From positions 1-64,000 of the forward strand of contig JAKVKH010000015.1 in the NCBI GenBank assembly GCA_022486625.1: a DNA stretch of 64,000 nt. Direction: 5' to 3'. Numbering within the stretch: the first letter of the stretch is position 1; every line of letters starts with the position of its first letter. The notes under the pieces were generated by a model that saw only the letters and a program-made list of their open reading frames with translations, had not been told where the DNA came from and did not search any database. Below, piece after piece: positions 19,262 to 28,241 of this stretch. This DNA is from Butyrivibrio sp. (GTDB lineage: Bacteria; Bacillota; Clostridia; Lachnospirales; Lachnospiraceae). Position numbers and translations under genes: made by a program.

Positions 19262-21058
19262 ATGGGAAAAATGAAGGTCGCAAAATATATATCTGAATTT
19301 CTGGTCAGGAACGGGATTACAGACTGCTTCATGGTCACCGGTGGCGGAGCCATGCATCTTGATGATGCGATTGGCCATCAGGAAGGTCTGCACTGTACCT
19401 TTAACCATCATGAGCAGGCATGTGCCATTGCAGCAGAAGGCTATACCCGTATGACAGGGAAACTTGCAGCAGTATGTGTGACAAGCGGCCCTGGCGGCAC
19501 CAATGCCATTACTGGCGTGATGGGAGGCTGGGTAGATTCTATTCCGATGTTTATTCTGACCGGACAGGTCAAACGGGAGACAACCATCTGGTCATGTCCT
19601 GAACTTGGTCTTCGTCAGCTTGGTGATCAGGAATTTGACATTACGCATTCTGTCGCCAATATGACCAAATATTGCGTCATGGTGACGGACAGCAGAGATA
19701 TTGCCTATCATCTGGAAAAGGCTCTTTTCCTGTCCCGCAAGGGGCGTGGTGGTCCGGTATGGTTGGATATCCCGCTGGATGTGCAGGGGTCGCAGATTGA
19801 TCCGGATACGCTTCGTCATTTCCAGCCTGAAATTGAAGAGCCGTGGGATACACCGCAGGTAAAGGCAGATGTGGTAACGGAAATTCTTGAGAGAATATAT
19901 AAGGCCAAAGCGCCTCTGATTCTTGCAGGGACGGGAATCCGCCTTGGCGGCGCAGAGGATCTCTTCCTGAAAGTACTCGGCAAACTGCAGATTCCGGTCG
20001 TGACTGCCTGGAATGCAAATGATACGCTTGCGTTTGACAGTCCGTATTTTGCGGGAATGCCTGGAACTGTCGGCACAAGGCCCGGTAATTTTGCCGTGCA
20101 GAACTGTGATCTTCTGATTTCGCTTGGCTGCAGGCTGAATATCCGTATGATCGGTTACAATCATTTTGATTTTGCCAAAAATGCATATAAGATTGTTGTG
20201 GATATTGATCCGCGTGAACTTTCAAAGCCGACAATCCGTCCTGACATGCCGGTTCATGCAGACGTGAAGGATCTTCTGGAGAAAATGGATGCTGCAGAGT
20301 ATTGTGTAAATCCTGCTCATGAGAACTGGCTGAAGTGGTGCAGAAATCTGGTTGTAAAGTATCCTGCAGTGCTGCCGGAGTATCATCATGAGGATGGTCT
20401 GATCAATCCATATGTCTTTATTGACAGACTGTTCGGACAGCTGAAAGCAGATGACCGCGTGATTACCGGTAATGGCGCAGCCTGTGTCATTACCTTTCAG
20501 GCATGCAGAATAAAACAGGGACAGCGTATGTTTACCAATTCCGGCTGTGCAGCAATGGGATATGGGTTCCCGGCAGCACTTGGGGTTGCTGTTTCAGATA
20601 ATTCCAAACGGACAATCTGTATTGACGGCGATGGCAGCTTTATGATGAATTTGCAGGAGCTGGCAACGGTTTCCTGGAACAGGCTGAATCTGAAACTCAT
20701 TATTCTGAATAATAACGGTTATCTGTCCATTCGGCAGACACAGCGCAATCTTTTCAAACCGCCGTTTATCGGTATTGATGCAGAGAGCGGAGTGGGCTTT
20801 CCTGATTTTGCAAAGCTTGCGGATGCGTTTGGAGTAGGCTATTATGTTCTTCATGATGAGCAGGAATGTGACAGCGTACTGGAAAGGGCACTTGAAAGTG
20901 ATGGTCCGTGCATCATTGAAGCAGTAGTTGATCCTGCACAGAACTTTGCACCAAAGTCTTCCTCCAAAGTACTTCCGGATGGAAGAATTACATCACCTTC
21001 ACTGGATGATATGGCACCTTTCCTTCCCAGAGAAGAGTTTGATCAGATCAGATATTGA
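19262..21058 (+). CDS. Thiamine-pyrophosphate enzyme, acetolactate-synthase-like
   Basis: 'HHEQACAIAAEGYTRMTG', 'VTSGPGGTNAITGV', 'GDGSFMMNLQELATVSWNRLNLKLIILNNNGY' TPP-binding motif. Confidence 0.9.
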   Translation: MGKMKVAKYISEFLVRNGITDCFMVTGGGAMHLDDAIGHQEGLHCTFNHHEQACAIAAEGYTRMTGKLAAVCVTSGPGGTNAITGVMGGWVDSIPMFILTGQVKRETTIWSCPELGLRQLGDQEFDITHSVANMTKYCVMVTDSRDIAYHLEKALFLSRKGRGGPVWLDIPLDVQGSQIDPDTLRHFQPEIEEPWDTPQVKADVVTEILERIYKAKAPLILAGTGIRLGGAEDLFLKVLGKLQIPVVTAWNANDTLAFDSPYFAGMPGTVGTRPGNFAVQNCDLLISLGCRLNIRMIGYNHFDFAKNAYKIVVDIDPRELSKPTIRPDMPVHADVKDLLEKMDAAEYCVNPAHENWLKWCRNLVVKYPAVLPEYHHEDGLINPYVFIDRLFGQLKADDRVITGNGAACVITFQACRIKQGQRMFTNSGCAAMGYGFPAALGVAVSDNSKRTICIDGDGSFMMNLQELATVSWNRLNLKLIILNNNGYLSIRQTQRNLFKPPFIGIDAESGVGFPDFAKLADAFGVGYYVLHDEQECDSVLERALESDGPCIIEAVVDPAQNFAPKSSSKVLPDGRITSPSLDDMAPFLPREEFDQIRY

Positions 21059-21080
21059 GTGTATTGAACGGAGGCATTTT

Positions 21081-21914
21081 TTGAACGATTCTTACAGCTA
21101 TATGGACCGGCTCCATCAGTCCAATTATGACCTTTTATGTGAAGTGGACAGGATCTGCAAAGCGCATGACATCAGTTATTTCCTTCATGGAGGTACATTC
21201 CTTGGTGCAGTCAGGCATCAGGACTTTATTCCGTGGGATGATGATGTGGATATTGCCATGAAAAGAGAGGACTATGATCGTTTCATGGAGATTTATCCCA
21301 AGGAAGCAGATCCGAGATTCAAACTGTTGAAGTTTGAAGATTATCCGCAGTTTTTTGACTTTATCTCCAAGATTACGGATACACAGGTTACGATGGCACA
21401 TACGGCCTATGGTTATGAAGATTTTTATCAGCGCAGGTACAACCATCCGTCACTGGATCTGTTTGTATTTGATCATGTCGGACCGAACCATAAGAAAAAT
21501 CTGACGAAACTGCAGATGATCTATGCCCTTGCGATGGGGCATCGTCCGATGATCGACTACAGTAAGTTTAAGGGAATCCGCCTGGTTGGCGCGCATGTTC
21601 TGTCGGGAATCGGCAGATGCATTCCGTTTCATACGATTGCGTCATGGTATAAGAAAGCACAGATCAGTGAAAATGCAGGGAATGAGAACAGCAGTACACT
21701 GTTTCTGTCCAATGAGCAGCAGCACCCGCATTACTGGGGGATGGAGTATGATGCCGCATATTATAAGGGCGGGGTTAACATGAAGATCCGTGACCGACAG
21801 TTCCCGGTACCGGATAGTTATGACAGATGGCTGAGAGATGTATATGGAGATTATATGAAACTGCCGCCGGAAGACCAGAGACGGCCGCAGCATGTGAGTG
21901 AACTCATTCAATAG
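21081..21914 (+). CDS. LicD family phosphotransferase
   Basis: 'LHGGTFLGAVRHQDFIPWDDDVDIAMKREDYDRF' LicD signature; TTG at 21081 preceded by GGAGG. Confidence 0.88.
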   Translation: MNDSYSYMDRLHQSNYDLLCEVDRICKAHDISYFLHGGTFLGAVRHQDFIPWDDDVDIAMKREDYDRFMEIYPKEADPRFKLLKFEDYPQFFDFISKITDTQVTMAHTAYGYEDFYQRRYNHPSLDLFVFDHVGPNHKKNLTKLQMIYALAMGHRPMIDYSKFKGIRLVGAHVLSGIGRCIPFHTIASWYKKAQISENAGNENSSTLFLSNEQQHPHYWGMEYDAAYYKGGVNMKIRDRQFPVPDSYDRWLRDVYGDYMKLPPEDQRRPQHVSELIQ

Positions 21915-21989
21915 AGGCGCAGGAGCACATCTATTGAAGGGAGCCTGCTTCGCAGGTTCCGTCATTGAATGAACTGCAAGGGCAGTTCA
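21907..21989 (+). repeat. Three consecutive stem-loops in an intergenic spacer
   Basis: TTCAATAGA/TCTATTGAA (21907-21938), GGAGCCTGC/GCAGGTTCC (21940-21960), TGAACTGC/GCAGTTCA (21970-21989). Confidence 0.8.
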
Positions 21990-22015
21990 AAAATCGGGAA
22001 ATGGATGGAGAGCGT

Positions 22016-23026
22016 ATGAGATACAGAGCACTGGTTACTGCGGAACTGGATGTGGAGGTTCTTAAGAGGACTGTTCCGGAAATTGATTTTGATGTGGCAG
22101 GATACTGCGTGGATCATGAAGTTATGGAATCTGCCGAGCTGGCAAAGATGATTGCGCCTTATGATATTCTGATTTCGGAATTTGAGACTGTGAATGCATC
22201 AGTGATTGATGCGGCACAGAAGCTTCGCCTTATTGTCTGCTGCAGAGGGGGTGTCAAGAGCGTTGTAGATCTGCAGGAAGCAGGCAGACGAAATATTATG
22301 GTTGCACATAATGCGGGTAGAAATGCTTCCGCAGTTTCTGAAATGGTTATGGGCTATATCCTTGATCTGTGCAGAAATATTACAAAGTCGAATCAGCTGA
22401 TTCATGACCGTATTATTACTTCCGATCACCGTGATATTCCATCTGAATATAAGGACACGATCTGGGGACTGGATAAGACAAGCCCGTATGTGGCGCTTCG
22501 TGGCAGAAGTCCGAAAATGATGACACTTGGCATTGTCGGCTATGGCAATGTCGGCAGGCAGGTGGCAGAGAAGGCGTCTGTATTTGGCATGGACATTATC
22601 ATTTATGACCCGATTGACGCCTCTATGGCAACATCGGAGAATGTCAAGAGCGTCAGTTTTGAAGAGCTGTTGAAGGAAGCTGATGTTGTTACGCTGCATT
22701 GTCCGCTGACAGCAACCAATCAGAAGATGATGGGGTATGATCAGTTTCGGATGATGAAGAATGATGCGCTTTTCATTAATGCAGCGCGTGGAGGCCTTGT
22801 TGATGAAGAGGCACTGGTCTGGGCACTGAATGAGCATCAGATAGCAGGCGCGGCAGTGGATGTGGTAACACAGGAACCCATTCCGGATAATCATATTCTG
22901 CTGGATGCTCCGAACCTTCTGATCACGCCTCATATTGCAGGTGCATCAGATGAAGTTGTCCGTAAAGGTACGGAAATGGTTATTCATAAGCTGATCAATT
23001 TCCTGGGTATGGATCTTGTAATGTAA
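22016..23026 (+). CDS. D-isomer-specific 2-hydroxyacid dehydrogenase
   Basis: 'GIVGYGNVGRQVAEKASVFGMDIIIYDP', 'VTLHCPLTATNQKMMG', 'INAARGGLVDEEAL', 'ITPHIAGAS'; ATG at 22016 with GGAGA. Confidence 0.9.
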   Translation: MRYRALVTAELDVEVLKRTVPEIDFDVAGYCVDHEVMESAELAKMIAPYDILISEFETVNASVIDAAQKLRLIVCCRGGVKSVVDLQEAGRRNIMVAHNAGRNASAVSEMVMGYILDLCRNITKSNQLIHDRIITSDHRDIPSEYKDTIWGLDKTSPYVALRGRSPKMMTLGIVGYGNVGRQVAEKASVFGMDIIIYDPIDASMATSENVKSVSFEELLKEADVVTLHCPLTATNQKMMGYDQFRMMKNDALFINAARGGLVDEEALVWALNEHQIAGAAVDVVTQEPIPDNHILLDAPNLLITPHIAGASDEVVRKGTEMVIHKLINFLGMDLVM

Positions 23027-23053
23027 AAATTGAGAGTGTTTTGAGGATATTTT

Positions 23054-23728
23054 ATGATAAAGAATGTTGGTGTTTTGCTGGCGGCGGGTCTTGGCAGCCG
23101 TTTCGGATCTGATGTGCCCAAACAGTTTCTGCAGATTGACGGGCAGGAGGTTATTTCATACGGAATCAGTGCATTCAGGCATACAGCGAATCTGGATGTT
23201 CTTCTGGTGCTTCTGGGGAAAGAAGAGTATGAAGCGGGTACAGTTGCCCGAAAATATGACGTGGAGACAGTCTGTGGCGGAGCATCAAGAGCTGAGTCGT
23301 TTCAGAATGCGCTGGATTATATCGGAGTACATTATCCGGACTGTGAAAAGGTGATTTTTCATGAAGCGGCGAGACCATTGATCCATTCGGAGGTGTTTGA
23401 AAAATACTTTGATCTGCTGGATGAATATGATTACATTGAGACCTGTCAGCATATTACAGATTCCCTTGGCAGTTATCTCCCGGAGATACCGGTCAGAGAG
23501 AACTTTTTCCTGATTCAGGCACCGGAAGCATACCGTTATCAGACACTGGTTCACTTTTTTGATGTGAAATCTGAAATCTATTTTGCTGCCTATCAGCTGC
23601 CGGCCTCCTGCAGGGGCTATAAATATTTCGACGTTGGTGCCAATTTCAAACTGACCTATCCTTCAGATCTGGGGCTCATCAGTTACTATATCGGACAGGA
23701 GCATAAGGCAGGAAAAACAACATCATGA
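23054..23728 (+). CDS. IspD/TarI-like cytidylyltransferase (divergent)
   Basis: 'VGVLLAAGLGSRFGSDVPKQFLQIDGQEVI', 'HEAARPLI', 'VGANFKLTYPSDL'. Confidence 0.85.
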   Translation: MIKNVGVLLAAGLGSRFGSDVPKQFLQIDGQEVISYGISAFRHTANLDVLLVLLGKEEYEAGTVARKYDVETVCGGASRAESFQNALDYIGVHYPDCEKVIFHEAARPLIHSEVFEKYFDLLDEYDYIETCQHITDSLGSYLPEIPVRENFFLIQAPEAYRYQTLVHFFDVKSEIYFAAYQLPASCRGYKYFDVGANFKLTYPSDLGLISYYIGQEHKAGKTTS

Positions 23729-23747
23729 AAATGGGTGAAAGATACGC

Positions 23748-23776
23748 TTGAACAACTATCTGCAAAGTGCTAAAAT
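23748..23776 (+). promoter_or_regulatory. tRNA promoter
   Basis: TTGAAC (23748-23753), 17-nt spacer, TAAAAT (23771-23776). Confidence 0.65.
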
Positions 23777-23805
23777 CATATCGTTGACTGTGAAAACAGT
23801 CAGAC

Positions 23806-23878
23806 GGGGCTATAGCTCAGCTGGGAGAGCGCAGCGTTCGCAACGCTGAGGTCGGGAGTTCGATCCTCCTTGGCTCCA
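23806..23878 (+). tRNA. tRNA-Ala(CGC)
   Basis: Cloverleaf: GGGGCTA/TGGCTCC acceptor with G3-U70, D-arm GCTC/GAGC, anticodon arm CAGCG-TTCGCAA-CGCTG (anticodon CGC), T-arm GGGAG-TTCGATC-CTCCT; CCA not encoded. Confidence 0.95.
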
Positions 23879-23907
23879 TATAAGAGGCTGCATTGCAGTT
23901 TCTGCAA

Positions 23908-23943
23908 AAGCACCGCAAATCTTTGGATTTGCGGTGCTTTTTT
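23908..23943. terminator. Intrinsic (probably bidirectional) terminator after the tRNA
   Basis: AAGCACCGCAAATC-TTTG-GATTTGCGGTGCTT followed by TTTT. Confidence 0.85.
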
Positions 23944-23997
23944 GTGAAAAGAGGTGCTTTAAGTGCAGGTGTCATTGCACGAGGCTGTGCCTGTTCA

Positions 23998-25404
23998 TTA
24001 TAGAATGATCGGGCTTTTCTGATATTCACTGAGATTATGTCTGCCGGAAATAATGTCATAGATTTCACTGGCACGGATATCTTCCTGCAGAAGTCTCAAA
24101 TCGAGCGGCTGCAAAAACCTTGCTGCATCGGCAAGCTTACTGATCAGTGGAAGTGTGCTGTTCTTTTTCATGGTATGAAGAAGCGGGGCGGCATCTTTAC
24201 GGAATCCGAGAATTCTGGCATAGCCTGCCATATCTGAAATGTTATTGTCGGTATACTCCTGCAGATGAGCTGACGTGATATCCAGCACGATATGCATCAG
24301 AGTGCGTTGAATTCTGGTGTAGGTCAGATCCTTTGACTTGAGAAGCATGGTAAACTGATCAAAAGATGTGAACTGTGGAAGATGATTGCAGATTTTATCT
24401 GAAAGATCCGCATGAAGGTCCGCATATTTCGTGAACCCTGTTTCCCTTTCACGGATGAGCTGATATTGCAGCAGTTGTGAATACAGATCCGTATGCATAA
24501 AGCCGGAAGGTGCTTCGTCTGGCCATTGCAGCAGAAGATCAGCGGCGCTGTGCGGCATGACCTGATAAAGAGTGTCTTTGCATGTACGGATGCCATTGGC
24601 GTCACCTGCAAAGCTCATATTGCAGCTGACATTGCACCTGCATTTAATATCATCTTCCAGCAGAAGTCTGCGGATGCCGCTTGCGCTGGCGGTAGGAAAG
24701 TCACTGCCTGCAGGAGTGTTGGCATCGGAAGCTGAGTCAAGGTTATCGTGATATCCTGCGCCAAGGCGTTTCAAGGTAAATGGGCGGATGGAATCACCGG
24801 TTTCCTTCAGTGCACACAGATATTCAATTCCCAGAATATTGTTGGGAGAAATCAGTTCCTTACGGCGGTTTACGGCAAGGTCTGCATCCGGGCTTGACTC
24901 CGGGAGAAGTTGAACGTTTACCCGATCCGTTTCCGTCATGGCACTGCCTTCAAGACAGTGGAGAATGGCATTTTGACGCGCAGCAGGGAAACTCAGTCCC
25001 TTTCGCATTCCGTCATTAAGAATACGCACAAATTCCGGCGGCTCCTGCGCCAGAAGGTCTGCAATCTGCTGCATCAGCGGAAGATCTCCGCATTCACTTC
25101 CAAAAGCAAGAGTATCGATTACGCCCAGACGACTCAGAATAGAAATGGCTCCTCTGGAAAAATATTCTGCACTTCCGAGGCTGTAATAGGTCGGCAGTTC
25201 CAGCACCAGATCGGCGCCGGCCTGCAATGCCATGTATGTTCTTACATTTTTATCCACGATCGCCGGAACTCCGCGCTGAGTGTAGTCTCCGCTCATGATG
25301 AGTACAACAAAGTCAGCACCAGTCTGCATTTTTGCCTGCTGCATCAGATATACATGCCCATTATGTAAGGGGTTGAGTTCAGATACAATACCAAGTGTTT
25401 TCAT
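23998..25404 (-). CDS. tmcAL: tRNA(Met) cytidine acetate ligase (TmcAL/YlbM family)
   Basis: 'MKTLGIVSELNPLHNGHVYLMQQAK', 'MSGDYTQRGVPAIVDK', 'ELPTYYSLGSAEYFSRGAI'. Confidence 0.9.
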   Translation of the reverse strand: MKTLGIVSELNPLHNGHVYLMQQAKMQTGADFVVLIMSGDYTQRGVPAIVDKNVRTYMALQAGADLVLELPTYYSLGSAEYFSRGAISILSRLGVIDTLAFGSECGDLPLMQQIADLLAQEPPEFVRILNDGMRKGLSFPAARQNAILHCLEGSAMTETDRVNVQLLPESSPDADLAVNRRKELISPNNILGIEYLCALKETGDSIRPFTLKRLGAGYHDNLDSASDANTPAGSDFPTASASGIRRLLLEDDIKCRCNVSCNMSFAGDANGIRTCKDTLYQVMPHSAADLLLQWPDEAPSGFMHTDLYSQLLQYQLIRERETGFTKYADLHADLSDKICNHLPQFTSFDQFTMLLKSKDLTYTRIQRTLMHIVLDITSAHLQEYTDNNISDMAGYARILGFRKDAAPLLHTMKKNSTLPLISKLADAARFLQPLDLRLLQEDIRASEIYDIISGRHNLSEYQKSPIIL

Positions 25405-25424
25405 TGTTAAAAAAATATCTTTCC

Positions 25425-25452
25425 TTGTAATCGAGATTAATAACGCTATACT
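25425..25452 (+). promoter_or_regulatory. Candidate pta promoter
   Basis: TTGTAA (25425-25430), 16-nt spacer, TATACT (25447-25452). Confidence 0.5.
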
Positions 25453-25495
25453 GAAATAAGTTAATTAATTATATCATCAGAAAGGGAATAATAAA

Positions 25496-26497
25496 ATGTC
25501 TTACATTGACAGAATCAAGGAAAAAGCAAAGGCAAACGTTAAAACCATTGTATTGCCGGAAAGCGAAGATAACAGAACACTGCTTGCAGCAGCTGACATA
25601 CTTAGAAACAATATCGCAAGATTGATCCTGATCGGAAATGAAGAGAAGGTAATGGCAAAGGCGGCGGAACTTCATGTAAGTCTCTCAGGAGTACAGATCG
25701 TTGATCCTGCAAAGGATCCGAAGTTTGAGGAATATGTGAATACACTGTTCGAACTCAGAAAAGCAAAAGGAATGACGGAGGATCAGGCACATAAGCTTCT
25801 GTCTGAAAATGCAATCTATTATGGTGTCATGATGGTAAAAGCAGGAGCAGCAGATGGTCTTGTTGCCGGTGCATGCCATGCAACAGCCGATACACTTCGT
25901 CCTGCACTTCAGATTTTAAAGACAGCTCCCGGCGTCAAGATGGTGTCCGGTTTCTTCATTGTGGCAGTACCTGGAAGTGAATATGGTGCAAATGGTACAT
26001 TCCTGTTTGCTGATTCCGGTTTGAATCAGGATCCGACGGCAGAGGAACTCGCAGTGATCGCCGGCAGCAGTGCCAGAAGTTTCCGCCAGCTTGTTGACGA
26101 AGAGCCTGCTATTGCGCTTCTTTCTCATTCCACAAAGGGCAGTGCAAAGCATGCGCTTGTAGATAAAGTGGTGAATGCAACCAGAATCGCTCATGAAATG
26201 TATCCCGATCTGAAACTGGACGGTGAGCTTCAGCTTGATGCTGCAATTGTTCCCGAGGTTGCTGCTTCCAAGGCTCCGGGCAGTGAAGTTGCAGGACATG
26301 CAAATGTTCTGATCTTCCCGAATCTGGATGCTGGAAATATCGGTTACAAACTGGTTCAGAGACTTGCAAAAGCTGATGCATACGGACCAATGCTGCAGGG
26401 TATTGCAAGACCTGTCAATGATCTGTCCAGAGGCTGCAGCTGGCAGGATATTGTCGGTGTTGTTGCGCTGACATCCGTACAGGCACAGATGAACTGA
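25496..26497 (+). CDS. pta: Phosphate acetyltransferase
   Basis: 'VLPESEDNRTLLAA', 'GLVAGACHATADTLRPALQ', 'ELQLDAAIVPEVAASKAPGS...NVLIFPNLDAGNIGYKL'. Confidence 0.97.
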   Translation: MSYIDRIKEKAKANVKTIVLPESEDNRTLLAAADILRNNIARLILIGNEEKVMAKAAELHVSLSGVQIVDPAKDPKFEEYVNTLFELRKAKGMTEDQAHKLLSENAIYYGVMMVKAGAADGLVAGACHATADTLRPALQILKTAPGVKMVSGFFIVAVPGSEYGANGTFLFADSGLNQDPTAEELAVIAGSSARSFRQLVDEEPAIALLSHSTKGSAKHALVDKVVNATRIAHEMYPDLKLDGELQLDAAIVPEVAASKAPGSEVAGHANVLIFPNLDAGNIGYKLVQRLAKADAYGPMLQGIARPVNDLSRGCSWQDIVGVVALTSVQAQMN

Positions 26498-26530
26498 AGC
26501 AGGTAGAAAATAAGTATATTGGAGGAATTT

Positions 26531-27736
26531 ATGAAGGTTCTGGTAATTAATTGTGGAAGTTCATCTCTTAAATTTCAGCTGATTGACGCAGAAAGTGAAC
26601 AGTTGATTGCAAAGGGATTATGTGAAAGAATCGGAATAGAGGGAAGTCGCATCAGCTTTACGGCAACAGGAAAAGACAAGATTACAAGAGAGACACCGAT
26701 GCCGGATCATAAAACAGCCATTAATCTGGTACTGGCTGCACTGACAGACAAGGAACACGGTGTGGTGAAGAGCCTTGATGAGATCAATGCTGTAGGACAT
26801 CGTATTGTACACGGCGGCGAGAATTTTACAAAGTCAGTGATAATTGATGAAGACGTAATCAAGGCAATCGAGGAAGTCAGTGACCTTGCTCCGCTTCACA
26901 ATCCTGCCAATCTGATCGGAATCAGAGCCTGTCAGGAACTGATGCCGAAGGTCCCGATGGTTGCTGTATTCGATACCGCATTTCATCAGACTATGCCGGA
27001 AGAGGCTTATCTGTATGGTCTTCCGTATGAATATTATGCCAAGTACAAGATCAGAAGATACGGTTTCCACGGAACCAGCCATTCCTATGTTTCAAAGAGA
27101 TGTGCAGAAATTATGGGAAAAGATTACAACGACTGTAAGATCATTGTCTGTCATCTTGGCAACGGTGCATCTATTTCCGCAGTAAAGGATGGAAAATGCA
27201 TGGATACTTCCATGGGTCTGACACCGCTCGAAGGGCTGATCATGGGAACCAGATGCGGCAGTATTGATCCTTCCGTCATTGAACTGGTAGAGCAGAAGAC
27301 GCAGATGACCACAAAACAGGTCATGAATATTCTGAACAAGGAATCCGGTGTATATGGTCTTTCTGATGATATTTCTTCCGATTTCAGAGACCTTGAGGAT
27401 GGATATTTTGCAAAGGTTCCCGGTGCAGTACGTGCAATTGATACATTCTGCTATCATGTCATGAAATACATCGGCTCCTACGTTGCAGTCATGAATGGAG
27501 TAGATGCGATCTGCTTTACTGCAGGTGTCGGTGAGAACAGCCCGATTGTACGGAAACTTGTTCTGGATCGCCTGGGATATCTCGGACTTACACTGGACGA
27601 AGAAGCAAATGAAGTTCATGGTAAGGAAAAGATGATCAGTACTGAAGACAGTAAGGTGAAGGCATATGTAATTCCGACCAATGAAGAATTGGCAATTGCA
27701 CGTGACACTTATGCACTGTGTAAAAATCTGAAATAA
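26531..27736 (+). CDS. ackA: Acetate kinase
   Basis: 'MKVLVINCGSSSLKFQLID', 'GHRIVHGGENF', 'FHGTSHSYVSKR', 'GIENSP'-type 'TAGVGENSPIVR'; ATG at 26531 with GGAGG. Confidence 0.97.
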   Translation: MKVLVINCGSSSLKFQLIDAESEQLIAKGLCERIGIEGSRISFTATGKDKITRETPMPDHKTAINLVLAALTDKEHGVVKSLDEINAVGHRIVHGGENFTKSVIIDEDVIKAIEEVSDLAPLHNPANLIGIRACQELMPKVPMVAVFDTAFHQTMPEEAYLYGLPYEYYAKYKIRRYGFHGTSHSYVSKRCAEIMGKDYNDCKIIVCHLGNGASISAVKDGKCMDTSMGLTPLEGLIMGTRCGSIDPSVIELVEQKTQMTTKQVMNILNKESGVYGLSDDISSDFRDLEDGYFAKVPGAVRAIDTFCYHVMKYIGSYVAVMNGVDAICFTAGVGENSPIVRKLVLDRLGYLGLTLDEEANEVHGKEKMISTEDSKVKAYVIPTNEELAIARDTYALCKNLK

Positions 27737-27752
27737 ATATGAAACATATCTG

Positions 27753-27781
27753 TTGACAAACAAACGTACTGTCGTTATAAT
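27753..27781 (+). promoter_or_regulatory. Consensus sigma-A promoter upstream of rpmF
   Basis: TTGACA (27753-27758), 17-nt spacer, TATAAT (27776-27781). Confidence 0.88.
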
Positions 27782-27849
27782 AGTCAAAGTGTGTTGATAA
27801 TTGAAATGAGATATTTCTGTTTCGTTTCAATGAATAACTACGTAAACTG

Positions 27850-27868
27850 TTATTTGCAATGCAAATAA
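27850..27868. repeat. Perfect 19-nt palindrome TTATTTGCA-A-TGCAAATAA in the rpmF leader
   Basis: 9-bp arms read directly; lies between the consensus promoter and rpmF. Confidence 0.85.
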
Positions 27869-27904
27869 TTGATGATACGGTTGCTGTAAGGAGGTGTTAC
27901 TGAA

Positions 27905-28090
27905 ATGTCAATCTGCCCAAAGAATAAGTCATCTAAAGGTCACAGAGATCAGAGAAGAGCGAACTGGAAAATGAGCGCTCCTACACTGGTTAAGTGCAGT
28001 CATTGCGGAGCTCTTATGGAGCCTCACAAGGTTTGTCGTGCTTGCGGTTACTACGCAAATAAGAGCGTTGTTGCTACAAACGAGGACTGA
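27905..28090 (+). CDS. rpmF: Ribosomal protein bL32
   Basis: 'CPKNKSSKGHRDQRRANWKMSAPTLVKCSHCGALMEPHKVCRACGYY'. Confidence 0.97.
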   Translation: MSICPKNKSSKGHRDQRRANWKMSAPTLVKCSHCGALMEPHKVCRACGYYANKSVVATNED

Positions 28091-28118
28091 TGTGTCTGTC
28101 GTTGAATAACGAAATTTT

Positions 28119-28155
28119 AAGGCTTTCCGATTCATGTCGGAAAGCCTTGATTTTT
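28119..28155 (+). terminator. Intrinsic terminator/attenuator between rpmF and plsX
   Basis: AAGGCTTTCCGA-TTCATG-TCGGAAAGCCTT then GATTTTTAT. Confidence 0.75.
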
Positions 28156-28241
28156 ATGCAGAGGTTTAGTATATTGGAACTGTTCGGAATGAATGCATAT
28201 TTCTGCTCAGTTCGGAACAATACGGATACGGAGGTCAGTAC

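Noticed and set aside
16990-23728. Phosphonate biosynthesis cluster
   Set aside because: TPP enzyme + nucleotidyltransferase + LicD are reminiscent of phosphonate loci, but no PEP mutase-type gene is present in the window, so a phosphonate product is not supported.
23806-23878. tRNA-Ala as an integration site for a genomic island
   Set aside because: No integrase or direct repeat of the tRNA 3' end was found nearby; the left flank is a metabolic cassette and the right is tmcAL.
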